Assembly: GCA_001599815.1 (NCBI GenBank)
Contig: BCIA01000002.1
Coordinates: forward strand, 5,243,626-5,307,625
Source of the DNA: Furcasterigmium furcatum
Lineage: Eukaryota; Ascomycota; Sordariomycetes; Glomerellales; Plectosphaerellaceae
DNA length: 64,000 nt
Direction of reading: 5' to 3'
The notes under the pieces were generated by a model. That model was not told where the DNA came from, did no database searches, and worked only from the letters and a program-made list of their open reading frames with translations. Position 1 is the stretch's first letter; every line of letters starts with the position of its first letter. This document shows positions 41,102-54,456 of this stretch, in pieces. Both the position numbers and the translations under genes were made by a program.

Positions 41102-43992
41102 TTACCGCCTGTTGATGCAGCACATGATACCCGTCTTGCCCAAGAACACCAGGAAACCGATGAAGCGGACGACCGAAAGACCGGCCGTAGCGTACAGAAG
41201 GAACTGGAAGTAACGAGAGGAACGCTCGCCGGATTCCTGTAGAGGGGATTAGATACTGGTCGCGCAACGTTCGGGTCAGTGCACTTACAAATCCAAATGA
41301 GTTGAAGTCCTCCGTCGTGATGAAGACGATGAGCAGCAAGTTGGAGAAGAGCCACGTGATGACCAGGCCAGTACGGAAGGACTTGTACGAGTCCTCAACA
41401 TCCCTCGTCTCGACCTCTGCCTCCTCCTTGAAGGGCTCGAGAGCGCGGCGCACCGTCTGCTCGAACTGGCTGTCGATATCCTCTTGCGGCTTGTCGATTT
41501 CCTCGACGACGGCCTCATTCTTCTCGCCCTTGCTGATGTGTGCAGAAGGAAGCGCCTCAGCCTTGTCGGATCCCTTGGTACCCCAGGAGACATCGTGCCA
41601 GTTGTTGAACGCATACACCATGAGAATGTTGATGTAGGTGGACATGAGAACGAGGTACTGGGGGAACGAGTGGAACATGTGCCAGGGATCCAGGTAGAGG
41701 AACGAGGCGATGAAGTTGAGACCGAAGATAGTGATGAGCGCAACGATAACAATGCCAGCAGGGTTCGTACCACCGAAGAAACTGTTGAAGGCCTGCTGAG
41801 CCGAGTCGAAACTGATCTGTTCGGAGATGGGTGTTGTGAAGGCACGAACAACGAGGTAGCCGGTGAGGACGAGGAGGTACGTCTGGATGAAGCCGAAGAC
41901 GCCGAAAGAGGCCATGTAGAGGAACTTGGAGCCCTTGGGACGGTTACCCAGAGCGAGGACGAACTGAATAATCAGGAAAGCCAGGTAGAGGTACTGCAGG
42001 ATCGAGTTGATGTGCGGAGTGGCGGCGTTACCGAAGGGCCAGGCAATGTGCTCAGAAGTGGTCTCGCCTGCCGTGGTGGGTGTTCCAACAAGGTCCATGA
42101 TGATCTTGGTCGTAAGGAAGTACGAGGCCAAGCTGAACCAGGTGAAGATGACGTTGAGGATGTTGTAGATGAGCTGGATGTGTAAGAAGAACATGCGCAC
42201 GATATTGTGGCCGCTCTTGTACATTCGGCCGAAGTGCATGAGCGAGTAGAGAGTGGCGGCGAAGGAGCCGTTGAGCCAACGACGACGCTGGCTGATGAAC
42301 TCGGCGGCGCCCTCGGGAACGTCCGTCTCACCCTTGGCGGCCTTGACGTAGCTCAAGTGCCACTTCTGGCCCGCCTTGGCGACGAGCTCGAAGCAGAGAA
42401 TACGATCCTCGGCCAAGAACATGTTCTTCTTGAAAATGTTCATCCCGTCAATGCCCTTCTTACCGAGAATCTTGGAGAGAGTGTGATCGCCGTGGAAATA
42501 CTGCTCCAGGGGCCGACCCATAATCGCTCGGAATCGGTATGCCGAGAAGGCACCTGGCAGCACGGAGACGTAACCAAACGAACTCTCAAGAGGCTTGTCG
42601 AGAATGTTGGAGATCTTGTACTCAAAGTTCTGGACCGCGACGAGGGGGTTGAGCAGCTTCTTGCCGCCCTTGCCCAGCATTGCATGAATCTCACCACAGG
42701 CGCCGCCGAGGTCCTTGTCGTTGTAGAAGGCCTCCCAGAGGGCGAGAAGCGAGCGGGGGCTGGGCTTGGTACCGGCATCGAGAAGGATGGTGATCTCGGG
42801 GTTGAGGATGCGGCCAAAGGCGTTGAAGAGCCACCTGTGGGAGTTGATCTTCTTGCTGTTCTTCTGCTTGAGACAGAAGATAAACTGGACGGGAGGCAGG
42901 GTGGATGGGCCGTCATCGACGGGACGGATGAGCTGCTGGCTGGGGGTGACGGACAGCTGGGAGGTGTACTCGAAGATGTGGGCCACGGTCTCCTTGCCAT
43001 CGACGTCCTTCTTGACCACACCGTCCTGGTAGATACCGACGGTGGCCAGGACGTCGAGGACGTTCTTGTCAGCCTTCTCGATACCGTCGAAGATGAGGCA
43101 GACGACGATCTTCTGCCAGGCGGGGCCGCCCTTATTCCAGAAGGTCGACTTCTTCAGGTTGACGATGTCACGGATGTTCTGCATGACGCCGTGCAGTGTT
43201 CTAGACAGCAGAAGCTTGTCCTCGTTGTAGTATGTAATGGCGATCATCAACTCGGTATGTCGGTTATACATTCTGGGCCGCAAGTCGTAGCCATTCTTGA
43301 GGGTGAATTCGTTGGGATCGCAGGTGGCTGCGGTGTAGCGCATCTTCATGAACTCCTCGCTACCGCCCTCGACGTCGCGGTATTTGGGCTGGACTGCGTT
43401 CTTGATGGCGCTGGGCACGGGGTAGTCGATGCTCAGGACGGAGCCCTGCTGAAGCTTGATCTTCCTGGTGGCGTAACGCTTGAGACCGCCAGTCTGGGCG
43501 CCGGGCTGCTGGCGGCGAAGCCAGCTCTCGTCCGAGTCAACGGTGGAGGCGGGGCGGCCGTATCCGAAGCCGCCATTCTCATCGTCAAGACCGCCGCCGC
43601 TGAAGCCAGTGGAAGCGCCGCCGCCGAATTGCGGCTCGAGAGGGACGGGGGTTCGGGCACCAGCGCCGGGGGCGTACGACTCGGTCAGACTGTAGGCAGA
43701 GACGGGGCGGGCGGGAGGCTCCTGAGCGCCCAGGCGGTGGTTGTCGTATGGGGATGTGCCCCGGCCGCCGGAGTCGCGGAGGAGGGACTGGCCGGCTTCG
43801 TCGACGCCCTCATCTTGGGGAGGCAGGTGATACTAAATACGAGGTCGATGGTCAGAACCGATTGCTCCCAAAATTTGCGGCAACAGCCGGGCACCTGCTG
43901 CGAGAGGCGTTGGGACTTACCCTGCTACCGTTGCCGGGAGGCAGGTCCTGCATATTGTGGCCCTCGTAGTCCTGGCCGCCGCGGTAATCCAT
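41102..43992 (-). CDS. chsB: Class III chitin synthase
   Basis: Exons 43992-43921, 43832-41289 and 41236-41102 encode 916 residues. Introns are GTAAGT...TTTAG (88 bp) and GTAAGT...TACAG (52 bp); splicing the last exon gives the expected end GERSSRYFQFLLYATAGLSV then CINRR. The enzyme polymerises N-acetylglucosamine from UDP-GlcNAc into cell-wall chitin. The catalytic core has the chitin synthase domains with NPEITILLDAGTKPSPRSL, LAEDRILCFELV (EDR about 497) and ISQRRRWLNGSF (QRRRW about 539), followed by a cluster of transmembrane helices. KKNMFLAEDR and the SFAATLYSLMHFGRMYKSGH run match class III enzymes (Neurospora chs-1, Aspergillus chsB), a class restricted to filamentous fungi and needed for hyphal growth. 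The first 150 residues are Gly/Pro rich and disordered. Confidence 0.97.
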
Positions 43993-46900
43993 GGCTGCGG
44001 TTGTAGCCTCGCTTGCGTGCGTGGACTAGGTAGGGGAAGCTGCGGGGAGCTGTCGGAGAGGAAAGCTGTGTTCCTGAATCCCAGACACGATTGAGATCGG
44101 TGTCACGGTCGCTTGCTGTTTGTCTCTGAGATGGGGGACGGAGGAGTGACGAACGCCTCTGACGCGGATGGATGATGGATGGGAAAGGGGAGGCGGTTTG
44201 TGGATGGGGGGGAGGAAATGCTATTAAGAGCGAGTGATCAGAGGCCCGCTGGGGATTGGAGTTTCTGATAGAATTGCAGCCGGCCCCTGCGAAGGATGGA
44301 AACGAGTGGGCAGATGAAGGGCTCGTAGGGAATCGAAGGGTAAGGTAGGTAAGCTGATGAGGTCGGGAGGTGGTAAAAAAAAGACGGGGGGGATGTAAGA
44401 AAGGGGAGCGGGAGGCTTTGTGCGATGCTGGGCGTGAAGCAGAGCTGGCCAGAGACTGGGGAATTGCATGTGGCTGAGCGCTGGAGACACCCAAAGAAAG
44501 CGCGCCGCAGCCTGTCGTCAGCCCCGAGGCAGTTTATTTAACGGCACCAGCCCGCTAAACGTCCAGCCAAATGGTACCTGGTACGCGGATACCTCTGCGA
44601 GCCCAGCCCAGAGTAAGGCAAGCCTTGCGTTGCGGGTAAGCATCAACTGGATCGATCATGGCAGAGCCATGTCTCCGGGCCTCTACTAATTACACTGCCG
44701 GCTCCTCAAGGAAGTCTCCGTCCATCGTAGCGTCCATCGTGGATTTTCCGTACCGCAGTGGTCCTGCATTCCGACGCATTCCCCCTGAAATCGAGGCCCT
44801 GCGTATACTCTGGACCAGCAAGACTGATCGCCATCCAGCTAGACGTGTTTGTCGCTAAAAACCTGAGGTCGCATGTGGAACAGGCTGGCAAAAGCGGGTC
44901 TCAGGAGGCACTACGTCACGCCATGACCAAGAAACGGCTTGCGGTTTCTGCCCCTTTTTCATGCCCTGCTCTGGTTCAAGACAGACAGGCAAGAAGCCAG
45001 TCTGTCGCCTATTATTGAATTGAGAATCATGGAAGAGTCGGGGACAACAAGCTGGGCTCGATCAGCTGGGATTGCTCCAGTCGCCCGGGGTTTCTCTGCT
45101 AGTCAAGCCACATGCGTCCAGCTGTCGAAAGAAGTGTCCGACCTGAGTGAGCCTTGTCAGTCAGCACAGCAGCCACCCATGAACCTGCATTCCCGGCCCC
45201 GGCTGGCTGACACGGTGAGGTGGACGGTACGAGCACTGGACTGACCAGTCTTCCGTTTGCTCTTTCCGTGCAGTGTGCAGTGCGCATTTCAGACGACACC
45301 TCATCCATCAACAAATGGAGGGATCCCGTCTCCAGACAAAGCAACAATCTGAAACGCTCTGGGCCCCGCTACCGCCGCTTGGCCTCGCATCTGGCCATCG
45401 ACCTCGCTCCGTCCCTGGAAGAACTTCTGCCACTGAAATCCCATCTGCCATGCCATCTCTGAACGGTTCCAAGGTGCCGTCGCCGTCGCGCGTTCCTGCC
45501 CTTCCTGGATTGCAGGGTCTCGAAGAATTCTTCGCCTCCTCCGAACGATTGGCACCCTTCGTAATCATCTCGGCAGATGAGCGGCCTTGATTCCAAAAAT
45601 AGGCCCAGCTCAGGCGGGTGAGCTCTCGTGGGGCGACAGGGGTCGACGGTTGGCCCTTGGCCCTCTCGCTCAGCCTGAGGCGTGGTGCCTCAAAGCCGCG
45701 CGCCCCAGTGAGGCTGTGCAAGTAACCATCCATCCCGTGTTGCCCGTCCCTCTCGACGACAGCGGAAGTCCCTTGGTCTGTACATATTTCAGGAGGCGGA
45801 GACCACAATTCACGGCAACTAAAGATGCCGAATTCGACGAGCCGAAATCGCCTTCGCCGATTCTTGCGACTGCACCGAGTCGTGTCGAATTTGTCGCGAA
45901 CACCAATTGGCGTGCACAAGCCAGATGTCAGCATCGCTGGAGGCGACTTTCCCAGTTTACGAAGTAGTAATGTTCTTGTCAGTGGAGGTCCGCGTATCGC
46001 ATACAGATTCAGCAAGCACGTCTTCCATATCACGGGTCGAATACGCCGCTCGTCAGGCCAGCCTGGGCTTATGCCAACGTTGACAAATATGCATGTAGCA
46101 TTTGCTGCCACTTTGTCGTGGTCGCAGAAAAACGGCCGCCCTCTCGGAACGACAGACTTTAGATCGAGCCTTGAAACATTCAGATGACCTCTCTCTCAAG
46201 CTCAAGAAGTTGACATAGCCACTCTTCTGACTGCAAGAAATCGAGATACCCTCTTTCTCAATTAGAGACGCGAAGGGCGACGCATCTGGACGGCAAGATG
46301 GCTGGACCGGCCATGTATTCTGTGATTCAAATGCGGGTTCCACCCGTGTGGTTGAAGGGAATATCTAAGAATCTGATGCCCGGCCCCTCCACCTCCGACG
46401 TTCGTACTTTGTGGCTCTACGTGGTTGTCATCCACTCCAAGAGGCAGGCTGCGTGGGATGATCTTCTACGTCCCTCAGTTATCAGCTGGAAGAGAGCCTC
46501 ACGTGGGCCGTTAACGAGTGCGCCCCTGTTGCTCCCCGAGAGAAATGGGTGGCGGAGATCAAGTTAACGTGGCGGTAATAGGTTGGACTTGAGATATGGG
46601 AATCGCAATCTGCAGATGGTGTTCGCCCTGTTCCAGCTGACGATGTTCAGCCGGGGCGCTGAGCCGGTTGAGCGCCGAGAGCGGCAGCCCGTCCAATGGG
46701 CCAAACGTCGCCGGCCGGTGTATCATGGCTCCCGCTCCCGCTCCGAGCCCTGGCGGGATGCAGGACGGACAGACTGCCGTCAGACCATGTGTTGTCCGCC
46801 GCAACCTGAAAGCCAACGGTGGCTCTTCCCGCCCAGACGGGCCGAGGGTCGGGTGCTGGACTTGCACAGTGCCACAGCACCAACTGGCGACCAGTCGACC

Positions 46901-48268
46901 CGGCCGTGAACCTGACACAGCCGGCGTTGACCTCGCGACAGCGGCAGGAACCCGCTAGAGATACTAAGGCAGGTCGGTCCCCTGCCTGCAACAGATATGC
47001 GTGGCATCATCCTGACTCGATTGTCCGGGAGGCCTGAGATGAGCCTGGTGAAGCGGGAGACGACATGGACGGTTTAAGACCATTGTTATGACTATGACAC
47101 CTGGATGCTACTGATGCGACATGCCCTGGAAGAATCCCGTCCCGGGGTGAGCTGACAAAGAAGACGGACGACGGAGAGAGTGCCATCCGATAATTACCTG
47201 TACGAGGAGGAAAAGGGGCAGGAACAATGGACGAGATGGGAAGACGAGCGGTGCGGAGACATCAATAAAAGGGAACGAGCCAATGACAGAGCGTCAGCCG
47301 ATGAGATTCGTTAGCCAGGGGCGCAATCTTGGCTCTTTATGGGCTCCGCTACTTTCCTTGACCCAAGGAGCATGGCGCCAATCAGGACCCGGGACGACCA
47401 TACCTCAGCGTTTCGCTAAAGAGTCGTTCGAAGATTGGGGGCAAGTCCCCCTCCTGTCGGTGATCCTTCCTGCCCACTGCTCGCACCAGACTCTTCCAGC
47501 CCTCTGTCCGACCGCCCATCCTTCCTCCTTTCAGCGCCCTCCCGTATGCTGCCACACCCTGGACCTCCACACCACGAGGGACCCGACGCCCCCCTTCTCC
47601 TCACTTCAGTCCATTCACCCTCCTTCAGCAGCGTGCGCAGTCTCTCCTCGGACCCGCAGTGCCCGTTGATTCTTGTTTCCTCAACCTCCACTCCACCTCG
47701 ATCATCCCCTAGGGACTTCGTCGTCGTCGTCCTTCTCCTCCGTCAAGAAATCTGGCTCCATCAACCTCAAAAGTCGCGCCTCGCCAACAACGACTCCCCG
47801 AGTCCTCTCCGTCGACGTCTCTCGCCTGCCAGCCGCTTGATGGCCTTCTCTTCTACCAACGCCGCCTAGTCCGACGACCCCCTTCGGTTCTTCCGGCCGA
47901 CACCCTTCGCCCGAGCTAGTCTCACTGTACACTCGTTTTCCTACTCCGCCGCGACGTCCCGCATTCTTCTCGCGAGTCTTCTTCCATTCCGCGCCTGTGT
48001 CCGCGCCTTCGGTCCAAGTCTGCCAGTCCATTTAGTCAACTCGTCATCTACGCCACTGGGACTCTTCACTTTCGTTCAGCCATCCATTCCATACCTGCCG
48101 ATATCCCCTCACCCATTCGTGTCCCTCTCCCGATCAACCCGCTTCATCCACGACGCCCATCGACTCGAGCCACTGGGAGCGACGGTCTCTTGATCCTGCC
48201 CAAATTACGCCAAGTTACCGCCACTTGAGGCCTTTGAACGACCGGGAAACTGGTCACCCATCGCCGAC
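43993..48268. other. Intergenic between divergent chitin synthase and OPY2 genes
   Basis: About 4.3 kb. The left end is the CT-rich leader and promoter of the chitin synthase gene (44000-44520). The right end is a long pyrimidine-rich leader of the OPY2 gene (47440-48260). Copy B of the dispersed repeat lies at 46153-46329. The frames between, such as 45308-46111 minus, show nothing I can support. Confidence 0.5.
46153..46329 (+). repeat. Dispersed degenerate repeat, copy B
   Basis: Same orientation and order of matching blocks as 40569-40748, see copy A. The two copies lie on opposite sides of the chitin synthase gene. Confidence 0.6.
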
Positions 48269-49684
48269 ATGGTCCAATTCGATCCCGCGCTCCACGTCAG
48301 GTCCTGGGATGAGATCCCTACCGGTATGCTCTGATTTGACGATGTTCTGCTCGATCTACCATGGCTAATGCGAGTCCGAGTAGCCCTTCTTATGCCGCGA
48401 CAGGATGACTGTATCACCTGCGAAGGATCGCCCAAATGCAAAGGGATGGTGTGCCCCGATGGAGAGGTTTGCTCCTTCACAATTCCCTCGTGCAGCGCAT
48501 GCGCCAAGGCAATTTGCGTTACGGATCTCGACTCCTCTTCTACCCAGTCTTCCTCAAGCGACGGCCCCAACACCGGTGCTATCGCCGGAGGTGTTGTTGG
48601 TGGCTTGGTGGCCATCGCCGTTGTCACCTATTTGGTTTGGAGATTCTGTATCAAGACCAAGCGCCAGCAGCTTGTTCAGGATGACTACGACGGCGACCTG
48701 AGCCAGCGACCCGACGGAGAGAAGGATGCCGATACTCGTCGCGAGCACCGCTCTTCTGTGCATACCGTCCACTCGATCGCCTCCACCGTCCTTACTCGCG
48801 CCTCCAACATAATTCAAATCGCCTACATCCCGGGTGTCACCAACCGCGCGACGCCCAACTCCCCCGGCGTTTTGGTGCCTCCCGTGCCGCCGATCCCCAT
48901 GCACGCTTCCAGCAACCCCAACAGCCCCAGCTACGAGGACCAGCACTTCTTCACCCCTGGCGATCTTCGCAACTCGACCTACTCGGGACTGTCCGGCGAC
49001 AGCGACAGAGGCTCGTTCGCCCGCACATCCTACGCCCCTCGCTCCAGCATCGCGCCCAGTATCGCCTCTACCATCTATGGCAAGAACGCCGTTGTCGTGG
49101 CTCCCGCTCAGACAGGTATGAGGGCCAAGCCCACCATGGTCAGCGTCAAGTCCATGGGGGGCAATGGCAGCGGTGATGAAAGCATCCCCGCCGTGCCCAG
49201 CATCGACTACGAGAAGTTTGATGCCGCCAAACCCCGCGACAGCACCTTCAGTGTCGGTTCCACCTTCCTCAACAATGCCACCACGGCGACGACAACCCAG
49301 GCTCGAGCGCAGGTTATCCGCGTGGGGAGTGGCAACCAAGTAAAGCAGATCAGTGTCGGCTCCAACAAGTCCACTACCAGCACACCAGCCCCGAGCACAA
49401 CAGGAAGCTTAACGCCAACGAGCAGCTCAGGCCCGCCAGCCGTCATCCGTAACTCGAGCGCTCCCACGATAATCGAAGACAGCCCGGCCCTGGACCAAGG
49501 CCCCTTCTCTGACCCCCCGAGGTCGAGCAGCACTACACAGAGCACATCAACCCTGAGCGCCGTCATCGAGGAGGCGACAAGACGTGCTGCCTCTGGGCCC
49601 GATCGCAAGTCGAAACGACAGAGCGAGGCCATCCAACAACGGGCAACGAGTCCTTTCAGCGACGAGCACGCGACCAAGGAGTGA
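48269..49684 (+). CDS. OPY2: Opy2-like membrane anchor of the HOG pathway
   Basis: The best model has exons 48269-48323 and 48384-49684 (donor GTATGC, acceptor GAGTAG), 451 residues. A simple frame from ATG 48368 or 48395 would also contain all recognisable parts, so the start is uncertain. The N-terminal extracellular domain has eight cysteines between residues 28 and 63 (DDCITCEGSPKCKG, EVCSFTIPSCSACAKAIC), as in the Opy2 cysteine domain. A Ser-rich linker and one transmembrane helix at about 83-108 (GAIAGGVVGG..., ending VWRFCI) follow. The cytoplasmic tail is long, Ser/Thr/Pro-rich and has an acidic-basic juxtamembrane patch. In yeast Opy2 recruits Ste50 and thus Ste11 to the membrane in osmotic stress signalling; the fungal homologue is expected to do the same. 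Confidence 0.85.
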
Positions 49685-52600
49685 GTGATATGAGTAAACT
49701 GCATGATCCGCCTGTCTGGGTCCCCCGGGCCTCTTTGACATACCCGTCGTTCTTCCACTAGAGACGACCCGGCTTCGGAGTGAAGCCCGAGGGCGCATGA
49801 TTGCTGCACTGCTGGGATGGGACATTGGGTTTATATGGCGTCTTTGGGATATCTCGACATGTTTTTACCCTCCCCTCGTCAGGGACACCACGAGACCGAT
49901 GCGCATGGCTCGGCATTCTTCTGATCTATTCTTTTTTTTTCTCTACATCTACTGCAGCGAGACACCACCATTTTCCCCATGTCTATTGAATAGAGATGAC
50001 AACCTCTTCATTGCCGCGCCTCCCGCCTCTGCTGCCTGTCTTGATGTGATGAGATCATCTGCAGCGCATGACATAGATACATATATTCATTCCTGTGCCT
50101 CTTGCCCCTTTTACGTCTCGGCGCCGCAGCGATCTATGTCATCTCGCGGCTCATCGGGACGCATGCGAGCAAGCGACTTCAACCGGTTCATCCGATCTGG
50201 CTCTTTTCTCCCCCCTCTCTCCCCTGGCCTTCTCCGCCGGCGTGAGAAATTTTCGCATCTTCGCCGCATGCGCGGGGTGGCGACCGGTGTGATGAGCTCG
50301 AGCGGCGTACAGCTATGTATGCAGAGTGACTGCTGCCCGCCGTTGGATCGCATCCGGCAGGCTGCTCGCCTCACCTGGCTTGTGTCCCCCCGCTCTTATT
50401 CCTGCGCGCAGCCCATGCAAACAACTGCTGTTCCCGGGGCGGCAGCAGCAGCAGCAGCATGAATCACTCGCATCTCGGGTGCCTACTCGCGCGCGGAGAG
50501 CGGTAATTTCGAGCGGGCCGGACTGGACTGAGCCCTAAGCGGCGGAGCGCGTCTGCTTATCATGCACCCTGGGGAGAAACTATCTCAGCCTTGAGGTGCA
50601 GCTAGATCTGGGGCATCACCAGAGCTGATGGGCGAGAGGTTGGTTGGTTGTTGGGGCTTTGCTTAGCTATCCCACACGCCGTGTGCTCGACCAATGTGTC
50701 AGGCCGTGCCAGTGAGCCTTTGACAGGTCGTATACATGCCACAGCTGCGCCAGTCACGAGCCGCATGTGTACAACCGCGTCACTTTGCGGGAGAACGCGT
50801 GACTGTGATGGCGGCACGGCACGGCACGAGAAGTAGGTCTAGAGGGTGTTTAATAGATGCCAGAGGAATATACCTGCTATTGTCGTGTCATCATGACGGC
50901 GCACCTATCTGGCTGCCAGCGCCTCCCTCTGTTAAAACGGCAAGACTCGCCTTGGGGGCCATCCACAACGACACTCGTCCCGGAACAGGCAGGTCAGAGC
51001 CCCTGACGCCATATCGCAGGGTGACGTCGACATGCTTCGCCGGAGCGCCCTGCCAGGCGAAGCAGCTAGGGAACAAGCATCATACTCGGCTCGTCCGACA
51101 CCCCAAACCCCCTGATTCAAGGCATATTACATACAGAGACCTTGCCGCGCCCCGGGACGGTTCCATCTTTCAATCTCAGGATGGGGGTTACCAATACCGC
51201 AGCCACGGTTCCAGCGCCTCTCGCCTCCTCGAACAAGCCTCGCGCTCGCTGATACTCGGGCACGTGGGGGTGCTGATTCCTTCCCGCACGTGGGGGGCAC
51301 TCGGCCCTGCCGACGTCCGAAAGGGGGTCCCCGGCGTGGTCGAGGACGGCGATGAGCCTTGAAAGATGTCAGGCGTGGAGGAAGTTCTTCTGTATGCGAT
51401 GTGTGCGTTGTCGGCGGTGAGGAGAAGCGGCAAGGCTTCGGTGCCGAAGCGATGCCAACGGGGCTTCCCAGGCCCGTTCACCAACGGGATGGCTCGGTTC
51501 CGGCACCCATCGAGAAACCCCCACGGGGGAATGCCACGGCAATCCAGGGAGACCCATTGACATGACCTCGTGGTGAGGGCAGCTCACCGAGGAGCCAACA
51601 AGATACCGGCTGTCGTCGCTATTCAAACATGAGCATGGACAAGGGGGGGCCAGATAGGGCCATTGAAGGAGGTGACAATAGGCACGAGGGGCTTATTGTT
51701 GAGCGAGTCTGGCTCGCCGTGTTAGGGCATGGTTTCTCGTCCAGGCAGGTCCAAGAGGTGGGATACCCAAAGGACTCGCTCGCACCAACTGATAAGCAGG
51801 GTTCACGAGAGAGGTCGGCTGTTGGTGATTCTCGGCGAGAAAAGGCCTAAGTGGAAGGAAGAGTGCCCAAGGTCAGGCGTCGCCCATTCCAGAGCAGCGG
51901 TGTGAGTAGAAGTCCTGCCAGTCTACCGGCCGCATGGCAGACACGCCTCTTGGCCTCACATGTGCCTATGTCAAGACTGAAGAGTGAGCGGAGATTATCG
52001 CACTGGGTTTCTCCAGACCGATACAACGCTGGGTGTTTCGAGAGTCTATCACCTTCCGAATCGGCCTCCGGACTGGCGGATCCTGGACAGGGCAGCATGG
52101 ACCCCGCGCTGTCAGACATCAATAGGAGAAAAAGAAGGGTGGCCGGTATGGGCCCCGGGAAAGGCGCGGCGTACGGTCCTGTCGGAAACAAGGCACTGAA
52201 GAGCCAGACGCATGTCGATCAGCGAAGAGATCTCGGAGTATTGACCGGGCTCTCCTTGTCGATCAGTGAGGAGCAGAGCGGCGACGACGAAGACATGTCG
52301 GGCTTCGCCGGACGGGGACTGCATATGCAGCTTCTTCCAGCGTCGCAACGGCCGGAGCGTGAGTGATGGTGTCTGCGGCCAGGAGGTCTGTCTGGTACAT
52401 GTCGACCCCTTCCCTCTTGGATACTTTACATACCTTCGCTGTACTTCAGTTCACGGCTTCGTCGCTCGCTCGGAATCGAGCTCAGTTTCGACTCGTTCAG
52501 AGCCCGCCGTTGACAATGACATCCCAGCTTCGACCCGCCAGCGCTCAGACGTGGAGGCCGCGGCCCAACCTCCCGTCTTCCGTAGCCAGAGTCCAATGCC

Positions 52601-54456
52601 GACCGGGGTCGGCATCCATCGGTGCTTCTGTTTCTGGCTCAACGCTCATGAAGCACCGGTCGAGTCGAATCCCGATATCAGGAGCCGCCAGTAACTAGAA
52701 AAAGTAAATTCGGGTCTCAAGCGGTCCGTTCTGGGAACAGCCTGTTGTCATTGGACCCCGCCCGGCCGCGGAGTTGACACCGAAGCAGTCCTCACAGTTG
52801 GTACGGAGGTTTGTTGGCCGCAAAGGGCGCGCCGTTTCTTGTGGCAGACAACGGCCTGTGGGTGTTCAGCCACAAAAACTTTGAGGTATCCCGGAGAGGA
52901 GACGCGTCCCCAAGAAGTGCCTCTCCGGGAATATTTTGGTAGCACGTACATTCGAGCAAGAGCCTTGCCTCCGTCTTCTTCGTCTGCGCCTCGTCCGGTT
53001 CTGTGAATCGAAGACGAGAAACAGCTCGTCAGGAAGAGCCAAGACGCGTCAAGCAACGCCCCGGCGTTCAATAGCGCCAAAGATCCCCTCCAACCCCCAA
53101 TCTCGTTCCGTCGTCGTCACTGATGAGCCCTTCCGCCCAGGACACCTCTCCACACCTTGCCAACCACCAAAAACCCGCGTCCTTTTAGTCTCGCCTTGGC
53201 GTCGGGGTATCGCAAGCGCTGTCGCTGGCGGGCTGTGCATTGAAGAAGAGTGAACCCATGTCCCGGGTAGGGCAAGTCAGCCAGCGATCTTTAGCGCACA
53301 CAGCACGGCGTCCAAAGCCTGTTGGCTTGTGCAGAGAAGACGTGAGGACCCAAAATCATTCGACTTGACTGATTGTGCGCTGTCCCCACCTAGCATACTA
53401 CCTTTCTGTGGCTGTCGAGAGTGACATGGAGTCGAAGAAGAAAAGTAACGATGATCCTTTGCAGGGTCAATGGCGAGTCATTTTGAAAGAGGTCGTAATC
53501 AGCTCGTCTCTCGTCGATCGACGGCACCCGGTCCTCATAGGAACCGCGACGACGGGCCGGAGCGACTGGCGACTCGAACTGTCAGTGGAGCCAGGGTTGT
53601 TCAGCGGGGACATGTGGCAAGGAAGACAGATAGATTGAAGATTGATGAGGGAAGAACGCAAACCCAATTCCGACAAGATAGGTACACATATCAGAAGGGA
53701 GGAAATCAATATGTGATCCAGTCATCACGGGGTAGCTCCCCCCGGGCCGGAGTATCATGCTCCTGGGGCCAAAACCCAACAGACGCATGTTGCCTGATCT
53801 GGTTCCCTTCACATGGCAATAGCCTAGCGTCTCCCAGCGCTTCTCCCCTCCAGGGTTCTTCTCTATATATGTTCCAGGCTCGAGTCCCTGGGCTGACACC
53901 TGGATGATCGATACGCCAGCAGATAAAGGGGGCAGTACAGGGCTGGAAAGCAAGGCGACGTGTGGTGGAAGGTGGCCTTCGTCGCCGCAGGAGAAGCGAA
54001 GGTGGAAAGACCAGAACGCCATGAACTCCGCTGACTGCTATGCCACGAGGGCACGCCGGAATGAGCACAAGCCTACGTCCTGCCCTAGAATGACTTCGAA
54101 ATCCAAGATACGCCGCGGAGATGCCTGCTTTTATTCCGTTTCGTACGCCATTCGCCGGACGAGTGTAGATCGTCAAACAAGTGAACAAGATGCATAAACT
54201 GCAAAGGGTGTGTGTCCGGAATCGGTTCTCTGTATATGGTTGGTTCATCGAACTTTCGTGCCGTCGTGAAATGCCAGGTCCGGGAGGAAGTGCCTGACAC
54301 ATGGCTCTATTGTGGGCATCGTAACGTCGTCAAAAAGGGGTAGAATCGCTTCGATCGGCAGGGCAGCCGAGAGCGGTGAGTTTGCCGCCTCCAGAATCTT
54401 CAAGACCGATACCGAGGGCATCGGAGATGTGGCGGGAGACGAGTCGGTCATGTTAC
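49685..54456. other. Intergenic, 4.8 kb without a supported gene
   Basis: Lies between the 3' ends of OPY2 and the Ras gene. Composition is balanced. I see a short GCA/CAG run at 50442-50459 and only unconvincing frames, for example 51851-52366 plus and 52748-53080 minus. Long 3' untranslated regions could take up part of it. Confidence 0.5.

Noticed and set aside
40824..41288. Unspliced C-terminal extension of chitin synthase (frame ending MDADFMSIRSM)
   Set aside because: It reads through the 52-bp intron; splicing at 41288/41236 gives the expected family C-terminus instead.
42207..44006. 599-codon plus-strand frame opposite chitin synthase
   Set aside because: Antisense shadow of a strongly codon-biased gene; composition dominated by Leu/Val/Asp/Glu/Gly without domain features.
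50442..50459. GCA/CAG run as part of a coding polyglutamine or polyalanine protein
   Set aside because: The containing frame (49797-50462) has no other protein-like features; treated as a simple repeat.
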